From Dorea phocaeensis (GTDB lineage: Bacteria > Bacillota > Clostridia > Lachnospirales > Lachnospiraceae), in assembly GCF_900240315.1 (NCBI RefSeq), contig NZ_OEPZ01000001.1, positions 744,001 to 808,000 of the forward strand: DNA of 64,000 nucleotides, read 5' to 3'. The notes under the pieces were generated by a model. That model was given only the letters and a program-made list of their open reading frames with translations, did no database searches and had not been told where the DNA came from. Positions 54,065 through 63,210 of the stretch are shown here, piece after piece (the stretch's first letter is position 1; each line of letters opens with the position of its first letter). A program made the position numbers and the translations under genes.

Positions 54065-55442
54065 ATCTATTTTTCCGGCATCTTGCGGACTGCGTGGCGC
54101 GATTACAATACCCGGAGACAAATCCATCTCTCACCGCAGTGTAATGCTGGGCGCCATTTCCAAAGGTACTACAGAAATCACTGGATTTTTAAATGGAGCC
54201 GACTGCCTCTCCACCATTGCATGTTTTCAGAGTATGGGCATTGAGATCGAGGCGATCCCATCGACTGCTTCCTCCAATCCCTTAACAAGTTCCACCGCCT
54301 CTTCCGGTCGGATTTTGGTTCACGGCAAAGGTCTACACGGGCTTTCGGCGCCTTCTAAGACCTTAAATACCGGCAACAGCGGAACCACCACCAGGCTTCT
54401 TAGCGGTATCTTATCCGGACAGCGTTTTTCGTCTCTGCTCTCCGGCGATGCCTCCTTGAATACACGCCCGATGAAACGGATTATGACTCCGTTAAATGCT
54501 ATGGGCGCTCATATTGAAAGTCTAAATGGTAATGGATGTGCGCCTCTTCTAATTAATCCAGGCAGCCTCCATGGAATCAACTATACCTCTTCTGTTGCTT
54601 CCGCACAGGTAAAGTCTGCCATTCTCCTTGCCGGACTCTATGCCAACGACCCTGTCTCTGTCACAGAACCTTCTTTGTCACGGGATCATACAGAACGAAT
54701 GCTCCAAAGCTTTGGCGCATCTCTTTCTTCCCGAACATTCCCGGATGGGCAAGCCACCGCAACCATCCTCCCTTGCCAGGAATTATATGGACAAGAGATT
54801 GCTATCCCCGGAGATATTTCCTCCGCAGCTTACTTTATTGCTGCCGCACTTCTAGTGCCGGACTCCGAACTTCTCATCAAAAACGTAGGCATCAATCCGA
54901 CACGTGCAGGATTTCTTGCAGTTTGCAAAGCCATGGGAGCCGATTTAACTTATCTAAACCAGAATATCACCGGCGGAGAGGAACATTCTGACATTCTGGT
55001 TCGCAGCAGTCAGCTTTACGCCACCACGATAGAGGGTAGTCTGATTCCTACTCTCATTGATGAGCTTCCGATTCTTGCCGTTATGGCTGCCCACGCGGAA
55101 GGCACCACCATCATTCGAGACGCTGCCGAACTGAAAGTGAAGGAAACCAACCGTATCGACACTATTACCACCAACCTTCACGCTATGGGATGTGATATCA
55201 CCCCAACAGAAGATGGTATGATCATTGAAGGCGGACATCGGATCACTAAAGCTCCTCTTCACCCGGCAGTTATTTCCTCGTTTTTAGATCACCGGATTGC
55301 CATGGCCTTTTCCATCGCTGCATTACTGGCCAAAAAGACTGCCGCACAGACACAAGAACAATCCGCCACACAGATCCTTGAAAGTCAATGTATTGATGTC
55401 TCATATCCCAACTTCTTTTCAACACTGGAAAGTTGCTTCTAA
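54054..55442 (+). CDS. aroA: 3-phosphoshikimate 1-carboxyvinyltransferase (EPSP synthase)
   Basis: AroA joins PEP to shikimate-3-phosphate. Conserved motifs: PGDKSISHRS (N-terminus), NTGNSGTTTRLL, the SAQVKSAILLAGLYA stretch, KVKETNRID and DHRIAMAFS near the C-terminus. The sequence is 462 residues, about 30 more than usual; a Ser/Thr-rich insert sits near residue 65-82 (between IEAIP and GRILVHG), plus a short tail. It overlaps tyrA by 11 bases and has only a weak AGG site, so it is probably translated by coupling. Confidence 0.95.
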   Translation: MNVKSIFPASCGLRGAITIPGDKSISHRSVMLGAISKGTTEITGFLNGADCLSTIACFQSMGIEIEAIPSTASSNPLTSSTASSGRILVHGKGLHGLSAPSKTLNTGNSGTTTRLLSGILSGQRFSSLLSGDASLNTRPMKRIMTPLNAMGAHIESLNGNGCAPLLINPGSLHGINYTSSVASAQVKSAILLAGLYANDPVSVTEPSLSRDHTERMLQSFGASLSSRTFPDGQATATILPCQELYGQEIAIPGDISSAAYFIAAALLVPDSELLIKNVGINPTRAGFLAVCKAMGADLTYLNQNITGGEEHSDILVRSSQLYATTIEGSLIPTLIDELPILAVMAAHAEGTTIIRDAAELKVKETNRIDTITTNLHAMGCDITPTEDGMIIEGGHRITKAPLHPAVISSFLDHRIAMAFSIAALLAKKTAAQTQEQSATQILESQCIDVSYPNFFSTLESCF

Positions 55443-55493
55443 TAGTTTTTTATATCTTTTATGCTTTTTCTTAAAAAATCAGCTTCAGCAAGA

Positions 55494-55537
55494 AAAAAAG
55501 TGAAGGTGACCTAATAACAGGTCACCTTTACTTTTTT
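55494..55537. terminator. Bidirectional terminator between aroA and the SpoIIE-like phosphatase
   Basis: A 19-bp stem (55494-55512 with 55519-55537, one G-U pair) with a 6-base loop and A/T tracts at both ends. The last codons and stop of the minus-strand phosphatase gene (55511 onward) lie inside it. Confidence 0.88.
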
Positions 55538-56683
55538 CCCCATATGCTCAACACATTCCTTTAATTGTTCCACAAGATTCATCCGGACACTTAGATCAAA
55601 TGGAAGATTAGAATTTTGATGCGCTGTATTCATAGCCTTTCCAACAAACAGATTCAACTCTGTACACTCTTCAATCAAAAGCTTTGCCAACCTTGATGCT
55701 CCATTATCTGCATCCAGTTCATCAAAAAACGCCTCATCAAACGCATCCTGTTCATATCGTTTCAGAAGTCCCAGCGCTTTTCCAAGCGTCAATACCCCTT
55801 CCGTTACCAGATCCAGCCCGTCAATAGAAGCCGTTGGCGGAACAGAAGGATCTGCGTAATTCAATGATGTCACAATCTCTTTTTTCAAAACTCTTGCCGC
55901 AATATTGGCACTGGTTCCTCCACAGACCACTTTTTTTCCTTCCTGACGCATAAAGTCACGGATCGCTCGATCATCATCCTCTTTTTTCTGAGGCGGTCCG
56001 GTAAAAATATTTAGAATCCGCCGTTCAATCACGCGCGCAACAGCAATCGTCGTATCATCTCCCGGCTTCTGTCCGTATAGATCATCACATGCCTGACTTA
56101 ACATAGCAGCAAGTCTGGATGCCGACAACGTCTGCTTGGTACATTTCAACGTATACTCAGCCATACTCTCCCAAGTCCATCCAAAATTCAAAAGCTCTCC
56201 GACTCCTGCATAGATTACCCCATCACTCATCAGCACAAAGCAATCTTTTAGTTTCACCTGAAACCTATATTCCCGGATTTTCTTATCCTCTATCATGCGT
56301 TCCTGATAGGGATAATCTACAATCTGTCCATCCCGAATAAACACACATTTGGGATTGTCAAATTCTACCAGATAGGCTTCTCCACTATGGAAAATCTGCA
56401 AAATGCTGAACGTCGCATATGCTATTTCCCGTACTTTACAGACAGGAAGCGTTTTTGCAATGGTTTCCACACAAGCTTCAATCTCCGCCCCTTCCAGAAA
56501 CATTGTCCCCAAAATCTTAGACGTCAATGTCGCTAGAATATTGGCTTTAACGCCGCTTCCCATCCCATCTGCCAAAATCACAATCTCAGAATCATCTGTT
56601 TTCAGCACTTCCACCTTGTCTCCGCAGAGTTCTTCCTGATGCTTGTTCAAACTTTTCCATGCAATATCGATACTTACGCTCAT
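55511..56683 (-). CDS. SpoIIE-family PP2C phosphatase of the HydS module
   Basis: A 390-residue soluble protein whose first about 230 residues form a SpoIIE/RsbU-like PP2C Ser/Thr phosphatase: metal-binding Asp residues in ILADGMGSG, LMSDGVIYAG and GDDTTIAV are all present. The C-terminal about 150 residues (RAIRDFMRQEGKKVVCGGTSANIAA onward) form an unassigned helical region. Unlike SpoIIE it has no membrane helices. Two bases separate it from HydS, so the two are one unit. In group C3 hydrogenase clusters a phosphatase of this type is the proposed output module. Confidence 0.9.
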   Translation of the reverse strand: MSVSIDIAWKSLNKHQEELCGDKVEVLKTDDSEIVILADGMGSGVKANILATLTSKILGTMFLEGAEIEACVETIAKTLPVCKVREIAYATFSILQIFHSGEAYLVEFDNPKCVFIRDGQIVDYPYQERMIEDKKIREYRFQVKLKDCFVLMSDGVIYAGVGELLNFGWTWESMAEYTLKCTKQTLSASRLAAMLSQACDDLYGQKPGDDTTIAVARVIERRILNIFTGPPQKKEDDDRAIRDFMRQEGKKVVCGGTSANIAARVLKKEIVTSLNYADPSVPPTASIDGLDLVTEGVLTLGKALGLLKRYEQDAFDEAFFDELDADNGASRLAKLLIEECTELNLFVGKAMNTAHQNSNLPFDLSVRMNLVEQLKECVEHMGKKVKVTCY

Positions 56684-56685
56684 CT

Positions 56686-58398
56686 CTACTCTTCCTCTTC
56701 AAACAGAATCGAATCCCGAAGCCTTGAAAGCGTTACCTTCGTCTCCGCTGTCGTCTCTCCCAGAAGGCCTGCTATTTCCTGCGCCACCAGCATTTGCTTA
56801 TCAATTACCTTCTGCGCCATCTCTACCGTCTCTACTTTCAGATGATAATGCTGTTCCTTGGCTTTCTCCTCTTTGGTAATATCCTGATAGGTCACCAGCA
56901 CGGATTCCAGACTATCAATATAGATAATCGTCTCTTTCACCGTCATCCCAACCGAGTCCAAATTTAGTTTCTTATGAAACACTTGCCTTTTCGTCGCCAA
57001 TACTTCCGCAATATCCTTCGCATCCACAAACTCAAAAATGTATCGCTCCAGTGCTTCCTCTCTAGAAACCCCCAGTATCTTCTGTGCTTTTTTATTACAC
57101 TCCCGAATCCGCATATCCTTATCCACAATCAGAATCATATTCGGCGTCACATCCATCACAATGTTGGACATCGATTCCGCCTGTGCCACCGCATAAGGCA
57201 GACACATACTGATCTCTGCCTTCTTTTGATAGACTGCCACTGCCTTAGCACGACAGGTAGGATAACCACAGGCTCCGCAATTTAATTCATCAGTCTGCGT
57301 ATATTTTCCCATTGCATGCAGGACTTCCTGCATTTCTGCATCCGTCGGTATCCGGTCTTCCACATGCCGATCCCGAAATGTCTTTGCAAGATCAATCTGT
57401 CTTCCGTCAATCCCTTCTGCCTCTTCCCTATAGACCGCCTGATCCTCTACATCCATCTTTGCGCGAATCAAAGACTGCTGCCACTTATCCGACGCCGGTC
57501 CCTTAATACAGCCGCCTTCACAGACGTTTACTTCAAAAAAGCTGTGAAGAATTTCTCCCTTTTCCAGTTCTTGAAACAGTTCCATACAAGCTTTCAGACC
57601 ATCAATATGTATCTTATAATAATTATCTTCCACCGAACTGGCACGAATAGACTGAATAATACCACCGCTTACCGGGTAGAGCTGATTGACTTTCGGACTC
57701 GGATTACCAAACGGAAGATTTTCACACTTGTCTACCTCGATGCCTTCCGCCTGCCACCATTTCACAATTTCCTCAAAGGTCAGAATCGCATCTACGGCGC
57801 CGCTAACTCTTTCATCTCCGATTGCTTCTTCCTTCTTTGCAATACAGGGGCCTAAAAATACCACTTTTACCTCTTCTTTGTAAATGTCTTTGATCAGCCT
57901 TCCATGCGCAATCATTGGAGACACCACTGGCGCCATCATTGGAACCAAAGATGGATAATACTTTTCAATCAGATCATTCACACTGGGGCAACAGGTAGTA
58001 ATAATATTTTCCATCTTCCCTTCTTTTAGTAATTTCCAGTATTCCTTTGTCACAAGAGCTGCACCCTCCGCAGTCTCACGTACCTCATAGAACCCAAGCC
58101 GCTTCAGCGCATCCACAACCTGACCCGGCTTTTCATAATCCAGCACACCCAGATAAGACGGCGCCAGGGAAATAATCACCTTCATTCCCTGTCCCAAATA
58201 TCCCTTGACACGCTCCATATCACTGGCAAACGTCTTGGCGTTCTGCGGACAGACCTCTAGACAATGACCACAGTTAATACAGTGATCTACCATAATATGA
58301 GCCTGCTCCTGTTCCACCGAAATCGCTTTCACTTCACAGTGGCGTACACACTTATAACAGTGCCTGCAGCTTGCATCCTTAAAATCAATTACCCGCAC
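56686..58398 (-). CDS. HydS-like putative sensory [FeFe]-hydrogenase with PAS domain
   Basis: A 570-residue multidomain protein. In order: two [4Fe-4S] ferredoxin motifs (about 11-53); an H-cluster domain (about 80-330) with altered motifs TTCCPSV (normal TSCCPGW), GPCIAKKEE (MPCxxKxxE) and EVNVCEGGCIKGPA (ExMxCxxGCxxGGG); a further Cys set CGACGYPTCRAKA (near 375-387); a PAS domain (about 405-510) and a helical tail. The key H-cluster cysteines are kept, so a cluster could bind. Such proteins (group C, HydS) are thought to sense H2 or redox state. It overlaps the ferredoxin gene by 10 bases. Confidence 0.92.
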   Translation of the reverse strand: MRVIDFKDASCRHCYKCVRHCEVKAISVEQEQAHIMVDHCINCGHCLEVCPQNAKTFASDMERVKGYLGQGMKVIISLAPSYLGVLDYEKPGQVVDALKRLGFYEVRETAEGAALVTKEYWKLLKEGKMENIITTCCPSVNDLIEKYYPSLVPMMAPVVSPMIAHGRLIKDIYKEEVKVVFLGPCIAKKEEAIGDERVSGAVDAILTFEEIVKWWQAEGIEVDKCENLPFGNPSPKVNQLYPVSGGIIQSIRASSVEDNYYKIHIDGLKACMELFQELEKGEILHSFFEVNVCEGGCIKGPASDKWQQSLIRAKMDVEDQAVYREEAEGIDGRQIDLAKTFRDRHVEDRIPTDAEMQEVLHAMGKYTQTDELNCGACGYPTCRAKAVAVYQKKAEISMCLPYAVAQAESMSNIVMDVTPNMILIVDKDMRIRECNKKAQKILGVSREEALERYIFEFVDAKDIAEVLATKRQVFHKKLNLDSVGMTVKETIIYIDSLESVLVTYQDITKEEKAKEQHYHLKVETVEMAQKVIDKQMLVAQEIAGLLGETTAETKVTLSRLRDSILFEEEE

Positions 58399-58640
58399 CT
58401 TTCTGCCTCCTTTAGAATCACCTCATAAAAGAAATCTTTGGCATCTTCCGGTCTCACATGGTAAATCCTTTCTCCAATCCGAACGCTGACTCCCTTCGAG
58501 CAAGCGCCCATACAGAAAGAACCCGCAAGCTCTATTTCCGCCTTTACATGGTTTTCTTTCACCAATCCAGTTAATGTCTCAACGACCTCCTTCGATCCCC
58601 TGACATGGCAGGAACTTCCAATACAAATCCAAACCCGCAT
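58389..58640 (-). CDS. Thioredoxin-like [2Fe-2S] ferredoxin
   Basis: An 83-residue NuoE-like/thioredoxin-like [2Fe-2S] ferredoxin. Cluster ligands are expected from CIGSSCHVRG and FCMGACSKG, giving the four-cysteine pattern C-x4-C and C-x3-C. The start is set at 58640 (MRVWICIGSSC), with AGGAGGAG just upstream; earlier in-frame ATG codons at 58655-58661 would lie inside or before the ribosome binding site. It probably passes electrons to or from HydS, which it overlaps. Confidence 0.9.
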   Translation of the reverse strand: MRVWICIGSSCHVRGSKEVVETLTGLVKENHVKAEIELAGSFCMGACSKGVSVRIGERIYHVRPEDAKDFFYEVILKEAERCG

Positions 58641-58667
58641 AACTCTCCTCCTCATATTCATATGATT

Positions 58668-58697
58668 ATTGTATCACAGTTCCCGATCATGGAACAA
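58668..58697 (-). promoter_or_regulatory. Promoter of the ferredoxin-HydS-phosphatase operon
   Basis: Minus strand: TTGTTC (58692-58697), 18-base spacer, TACAAT (58668-58673) with TGA giving an extended -10. It starts right after the hairpin that ends the hydCBA operon. Confidence 0.68.
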
Positions 58698-58735
58698 CTC
58701 CCAGGATCCGAGGCTTCACCCCGGACTCTGGGAGT
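58697..58735 (-). terminator. Hairpin after hydA
   Basis: An 8-bp outer stem (58697-58704 with 58728-58735) continues inward with partial pairing. There is no U-run on the minus strand, so termination may be incomplete and allow read-through into the sensory genes. Confidence 0.6.
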
Positions 58736-58749
58736 CATCTTTTTATGAA

Positions 58750-60492
58750 TTAGTTCACTTTTCTCTTTACATAACTCGTATGTAATGTCTCATGCGCCTT
58801 ATGGCTTCCCGGTTCTCCCAGATATTCTTCATACAACTTCTTAATCGCTGGATTCTCATGGGACTTACGGATCTTTTTGCCCTCATCGTTCCGATAGAGT
58901 GCCTGAGCGCGAATTCCCGCTACATCCGTAAAATTCCGCACATCCGCAGATACTTGAGGCTGTCCGCCGCCGTTTACACATCCTCCTGGACATCCCATGA
59001 TCTCAATAAAGTGATAATTTGCTTCTCCCGACTTTACCCGCTCCAACAATGTTCTAGCCTTTCCAAGTCCGGATGCTACTGCGACATTTACTTCCATCCC
59101 GGCAACCTGATAAGAAGCCTCTTTTATTCCTTCTGTTCCACGGACATCTTCAAATTCCAACTTGCCCAGCTCTTCTCCTGTGAGCACTTCTACTGCCGTC
59201 CGAAGAGCCGCTTCCATCACACCGCCAGTTGCGCCAAAGATAACACCGGCTCCCGTAGATTCTCCCATCGGGTCGTCAAACCCTTCCTCCGGAAGCATGG
59301 TAAAATCAATACCGCAACGCCGGATCAGCCTTGCAAGTTCTCTGGTGGTAATGGCAATATCTACATCCGGAACCCCTGCCGCCGCCTGATCATCGCGCCC
59401 AATTTCAAACTTCTTTGCCGTACATGGCATCACGCTGACAGAAACAATTTTTTTCGGATCAATTCCTTCTTTCTCAGCAAAACAAGTCTTCAACATCGCG
59501 CCGAACATCTGCTGCGGAGATTTACAGCTCGAAAGATTCTCCGTCATATCCGGGAAATAATGCTCACAATACTTAATCCATCCCGGTGAACAGGACGTAA
59601 TAAGAGGAAGTACACCGCCATTTTTGATTCGATCAAGAAGCTCTGTTGCTTCCTCCATAATCGTAAGATCTGCCGCCCAATCTGTATCAAACACTTTATC
59701 AAAGCCAATTCTCCGAAGAGCTGCTGCCATCTTGCCTTCTACATCGGTTCCCATTGGATACCCAAATTCTTCTCCCAAGCCAGCCCGTACTGACGGCGCT
59801 GTCTGTACTACTACATATTTATCTGGATCTGCAATTGCTTCCAAAATCTGATTCGTATAATCTTTTTCATAAAGTGCGCCCGTCGGACAGACTGCAATAC
59901 ATTGTCCGCATGAAACACAGCTGGTCTCCCCTAAGCCCATTTCAAAAGCCGAACCAATGACGGTATCAAATCCTCGGTTGTTGGCTCCGATCACTCCGAT
60001 TCCCTGTACCTTTTCACAGACGGCTACGCATCTGCGGCATAAAATACATTTATTATTATCCCGAATCATATGCGCCGCAGAAGTATCCGGCTCATAGTGA
60101 TTCATAACGCCTTCATAATAGTTCTCATCATCCACTCCATATTCCCGGCAAAGCTGCTGTAATTCACAGTTTCCGCTTCGCACGCAGGAGAGACATTTCT
60201 TATCGTGATTGGAAAGCAGAAGCTGCAGTGTCTTCTTTCTGGATTCTATCAATTTTGGTGTATTGCTATACACCTCCATTCCCTCTCCGATCGGATGCAC
60301 GCAGGCTGCCACCAGATTCCTTGCTCCTTTTACTTCCACCACACACATGCGGCAGGCACCGATCTCATTGATCTCCTTTAGATAACAAAGCGTAGGAATG
60401 CGGATTCCCGCCTGGTGTGCTGCCTCAAGAATCGTAGAACCAGCCGGAGCCGATACATCAAGTCCATTAATTTTTAAATGAATAGTTTCCAT
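58750..60492 (-). CDS. hydA: [FeFe]-hydrogenase catalytic subunit HydA of a trimeric NADH-dependent (bifurcating-type) enzyme
   Basis: A 580-residue catalytic subunit. N-terminal [2Fe-2S] domain (CYLKEINEIGACRMC), His-ligated [4Fe-4S] (HDKKCLSCVRSGNC), two more [4Fe-4S] sites (CILCRRCVAVC, CVSCGQCIAVC), then the H-cluster with canonical TSCSPGW, MPCTAKKFE and EIMGCPGGCVNGGG. All cluster ligands are intact, so catalysis is expected, in contrast to HydS. It is third in the operon hydC-hydB-hydA, which matches the group A3 arrangement that couples H2 with NADH and ferredoxin. Confidence 0.95.
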   Translation of the reverse strand: METIHLKINGLDVSAPAGSTILEAAHQAGIRIPTLCYLKEINEIGACRMCVVEVKGARNLVAACVHPIGEGMEVYSNTPKLIESRKKTLQLLLSNHDKKCLSCVRSGNCELQQLCREYGVDDENYYEGVMNHYEPDTSAAHMIRDNNKCILCRRCVAVCEKVQGIGVIGANNRGFDTVIGSAFEMGLGETSCVSCGQCIAVCPTGALYEKDYTNQILEAIADPDKYVVVQTAPSVRAGLGEEFGYPMGTDVEGKMAAALRRIGFDKVFDTDWAADLTIMEEATELLDRIKNGGVLPLITSCSPGWIKYCEHYFPDMTENLSSCKSPQQMFGAMLKTCFAEKEGIDPKKIVSVSVMPCTAKKFEIGRDDQAAAGVPDVDIAITTRELARLIRRCGIDFTMLPEEGFDDPMGESTGAGVIFGATGGVMEAALRTAVEVLTGEELGKLEFEDVRGTEGIKEASYQVAGMEVNVAVASGLGKARTLLERVKSGEANYHFIEIMGCPGGCVNGGGQPQVSADVRNFTDVAGIRAQALYRNDEGKKIRKSHENPAIKKLYEEYLGEPGSHKAHETLHTSYVKRKVN

Positions 60493-60507
60493 AGTCTCCG
60501 CCCTCCC

Positions 60508-62418
60508 TTATTCTTTATAGATCGCGCCGAAGCGGCATTTTTCCATACAAGCTCCGCACTTCACACATTTATCCTGATTAATCACATGAGGCTCTTTCAC
60601 TGAACCGGTAATTGCATCATTTGGACAAGTCCTTGCACAAAGTGTACATCCCTTACATTTATCAGCATCAATCTTATAAGATAGCAGTGCCTTACAGACA
60701 CCAGCCGGACATTTTTTATCTACAATATGGGAAATATACTCATCCCGGAAGTACCGCAAAGTAGACAGGACCGGATTCGGAGCCGTCTGTCCCAGCGCAC
60801 ATAAGGATCCCGTCTTCAAATGCTCTGCCAGCTCTTCCAATTTATCCAGGTCTTCCATGGTTCCCTGCCCATTCGTAATCTTTTCCAAAATTTCCAGCAT
60901 TCTTCGGGTTCCCACACGACACGGCGTGCACTTACCACAAGATTCATCTACTGTAAACTCCAGGAAAAACTTGGCAATATCCACCATACAGGTGTCTTCA
61001 TCCATAACAATGAGTCCGCCTGATCCCATCATAGAACCAATGGCGATTAAGTTATCATAATCAATCGGCACATCAAAATGTTCAGCCGGAATACAGCCAC
61101 CGGACGGTCCTCCGGTCTGCGCCGCCTTAAATTTCTTGCCATGCGGGATTCCTCCGCCGATCTCTTCTACAATCTCCCGAAGGGTCGTTCCCATGGAGAT
61201 CTCTACCAATCCGGTATTCTCTACCTTTCCGCCTAATGCAAATACTTTCGTTCCCTTGGATTTCTCCGTTCCCATGGACGCAAACCACTGAGCTCCATTT
61301 AAAATAATCTGCGGAATATTTGCCAGCGTCTCTACGTTATTTAAAATGGTCGGCTTCTGGAACAATCCTTTGAGCGCCGGGAACGGTGGACGCGGACGCG
61401 GTTCCCCACGATTTCCTTCAATAGAAGTCATCAGAGCTGTCTCCTCGCCACAGACAAACGCTCCGGCTCCCAGCCGCAGTTCAATGTTAAAATCAAAACC
61501 CGTTCCAAAGATATCTTTTCCAAGCAGTCCACAGGCTCTTGCCTGACCGATCGCAATGGTAAGTCTCTCTACTGCAATCGGATATTCGGCACGCACGTAA
61601 ATATAGCCCTGAGATGCACCGATAGCATAGCCAGCAATGGCCATTGCCTCTAAAACTACGTGCGGATCTCCTTCCAGCACGGATCGATCCATGAAAGCTC
61701 CCGGATCTCCTTCATCCGCATTACAGCAGACATATTTCTGATCAGCTTCATTTGCTGCTGCAAATTTCCATTTCATTCCAGTCGGGAAACCGGCTCCGCC
61801 TCTTCCTCTTAATCCACTGTCTAAAATGATCTGAATTACATCCTGAGGTTTCATCGTTGTCAGCACTTTCCCAAGCGCTTCATATCCACCTGTTCCTATG
61901 TATTCTTCGATCTTCTCCGGACTGATCACGCCGCAGTTACGAAGCGCAACACGATGCTGCTTCTTATAAAATCTGGTTTCCTGAAGCGGCAGAATGCCCT
62001 CTCCGTGCTTCACCGTCTCATCATACAGAAGATGCCGAACCACATTTCCTTTTACCAGATGTTCTTCTACAATCTCAGGAATGTCTTCTTCTTTTACCAT
62101 GGAATAAAAGGCACCTTCCGGATAAACGATCATAATCGGTCCCAATGCGCACAGACCAAAACACCCCGTTTTAATCACACAGATCTCATTTTCCAGTCCA
62201 TTCCTTTTTAATTCTGCTTCCAGTTCTTCTCGGATTTTCTGGCTTCCGGAAGAGGTACATCCCGTACCTCCACACACCAACACATGCTTACGGTATTGGG
62301 AACCATTTTCCAGACCTTCCGCGCTGCCTGCCTGATAATATTCTTCGCGCTCATAGCGGATTTTTAATTCTTCATGCATCCGTTCCCGAATACTTTTTAA
62401 TTCTTCAAGCGACTTCAT
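60508..62418 (-). CDS. hydB: HydB, NADH/FMN subunit of the [FeFe]-hydrogenase
   Basis: NuoF-like subunit of 636 residues: a thioredoxin-like [2Fe-2S] domain at the N-terminus (CGGTGCTSSGSQ, CFGLCALGP), the FMN/NADH domain (GLRGRGGAGFPTGMKW, then NADEGDPGAFMDR), a [4Fe-4S] site CGKCTPCRVG, and two C-terminal ferredoxin clusters (CKGCTLCARTCP, CVKCGACMEKC). It binds NAD and passes electrons to HydA. It follows hydC after about 26 bases with GGGAGG upstream and is 15 bases from hydA. Confidence 0.95.
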   Translation of the reverse strand: MKSLEELKSIRERMHEELKIRYEREEYYQAGSAEGLENGSQYRKHVLVCGGTGCTSSGSQKIREELEAELKRNGLENEICVIKTGCFGLCALGPIMIVYPEGAFYSMVKEEDIPEIVEEHLVKGNVVRHLLYDETVKHGEGILPLQETRFYKKQHRVALRNCGVISPEKIEEYIGTGGYEALGKVLTTMKPQDVIQIILDSGLRGRGGAGFPTGMKWKFAAANEADQKYVCCNADEGDPGAFMDRSVLEGDPHVVLEAMAIAGYAIGASQGYIYVRAEYPIAVERLTIAIGQARACGLLGKDIFGTGFDFNIELRLGAGAFVCGEETALMTSIEGNRGEPRPRPPFPALKGLFQKPTILNNVETLANIPQIILNGAQWFASMGTEKSKGTKVFALGGKVENTGLVEISMGTTLREIVEEIGGGIPHGKKFKAAQTGGPSGGCIPAEHFDVPIDYDNLIAIGSMMGSGGLIVMDEDTCMVDIAKFFLEFTVDESCGKCTPCRVGTRRMLEILEKITNGQGTMEDLDKLEELAEHLKTGSLCALGQTAPNPVLSTLRYFRDEYISHIVDKKCPAGVCKALLSYKIDADKCKGCTLCARTCPNDAITGSVKEPHVINQDKCVKCGACMEKCRFGAIYKE

Positions 62419-62444
62419 ACCCGTCCTCCCTTCTCGTGATCGGT

Positions 62445-62939
62445 CTATTCATATTTTGCCAGGATATCATCAATATCATCTACCGTCAGCCGTCCGTAAA
62501 CTTCATCGTTAATCATCATAACCGGCGCCAAACCGCAGGCACCGACACAACGGCATGCATCCAGGGAAAACTTGCCGTCAGGCGTACATTCTCCTCCCAC
62601 AATCCCAAGTTTTTCCATCAGCTTATTGTAGATATCACCAGAACCTTTTACGTAACAGGCCGTTCCAAGACAGACGGATATATGATAGCGTCCTTTTGGA
62701 TTCAGGTTAAACTGCGCGTAAAATGTAACCACTCCATAGATCTTCTCCAACGGAATTCCGGTCTCGTCAGAGATGATGGTCTGCACTTCGATGGGCAGAT
62801 ATCCATAAATATCCTGCGCTTTTTGCAAGATCGGCATCAGCGCCCCCTTCTCATCTTTCAGTTCATGGATCACGTTTTTTAATTGTTCTTCCTGTTCCTT
62901 CGTTCCATGAAACTGAACTGTGGATTTGTTAGAAAGCAT
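62445..62939 (-). CDS. hydC: HydC, NuoE-like [2Fe-2S] subunit of the hydrogenase
   Basis: A 164-residue NuoE-like subunit, first gene of the operon. The thioredoxin-like fold carries [2Fe-2S] ligands from CLGTACYVKG and CRCVGACGLAPV. The start is set at the ATG 62937-62939 with AGGAGG about ten bases upstream. An earlier ATG at 62966 directly abuts the predicted -10 box (TATAATATG), so it could not be in the mRNA. It completes the hydC-hydB-hydA trimer. Confidence 0.94.
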   Translation of the reverse strand: MLSNKSTVQFHGTKEQEEQLKNVIHELKDEKGALMPILQKAQDIYGYLPIEVQTIISDETGIPLEKIYGVVTFYAQFNLNPKGRYHISVCLGTACYVKGSGDIYNKLMEKLGIVGGECTPDGKFSLDACRCVGACGLAPVMMINDEVYGRLTVDDIDDILAKYE

Positions 62940-62966
62940 TTTTGCATTACCTCCTTTTTCTGTCAT

Positions 62967-62996
62967 ATTATACTCTTAATTACTATCGTAATTCAA
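62967..62996 (-). promoter_or_regulatory. Promoter of hydCBA with an operator-like palindrome
   Basis: Minus strand: TTGAAT (62991-62996), 18-base spacer, TATAAT (62967-62972). The spacer holds AATTAC-tatc-GTAATT (62978-62993), a perfect 6-4-6 palindrome that overlaps the -35, so a repressor could control the hydrogenase. It is not a Rex-type site (TTGTGAA...TTCACAA). Confidence 0.75.
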
Positions 62997-63141
62997 ATGA
63001 AATTATTAAGTATCATAACATAGTATTTTTTTGAAATTCTATATGTTTTATTATAATTGTTTGTATTTTCTGACTTTTAAAACATCGGTAGTGCAGAAGC
63101 TATTTTCCCCACTGCAGACAGAGACAAAATGACAATAAAAT

Positions 63142-63179
63142 AGGCAGGTTTATCTCTTTTTCAGAAATAAATCCTGCCT
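63142..63179 (-). terminator. Intrinsic terminator of the ABC ATPase gene
   Basis: Minus strand stem AGGCAGG/CCTGCCT extended by five A-T pairs with one bulge, then ATTTTATT. It separates the ABC gene from the hydC promoter. Confidence 0.8.
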
Positions 63180-63210
63180 GTTTCAGCCAATGAAAACTTC
63201 ATTTTGGAGT

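Noticed and set aside
56686-58398. HydS as a degraded copy of the catalytic hydrogenase
   Set aside because: The frame is intact, the H-cluster cysteines are kept, and the added PAS and Cys-rich domains with a phosphatase partner match a known divergent group rather than decay.
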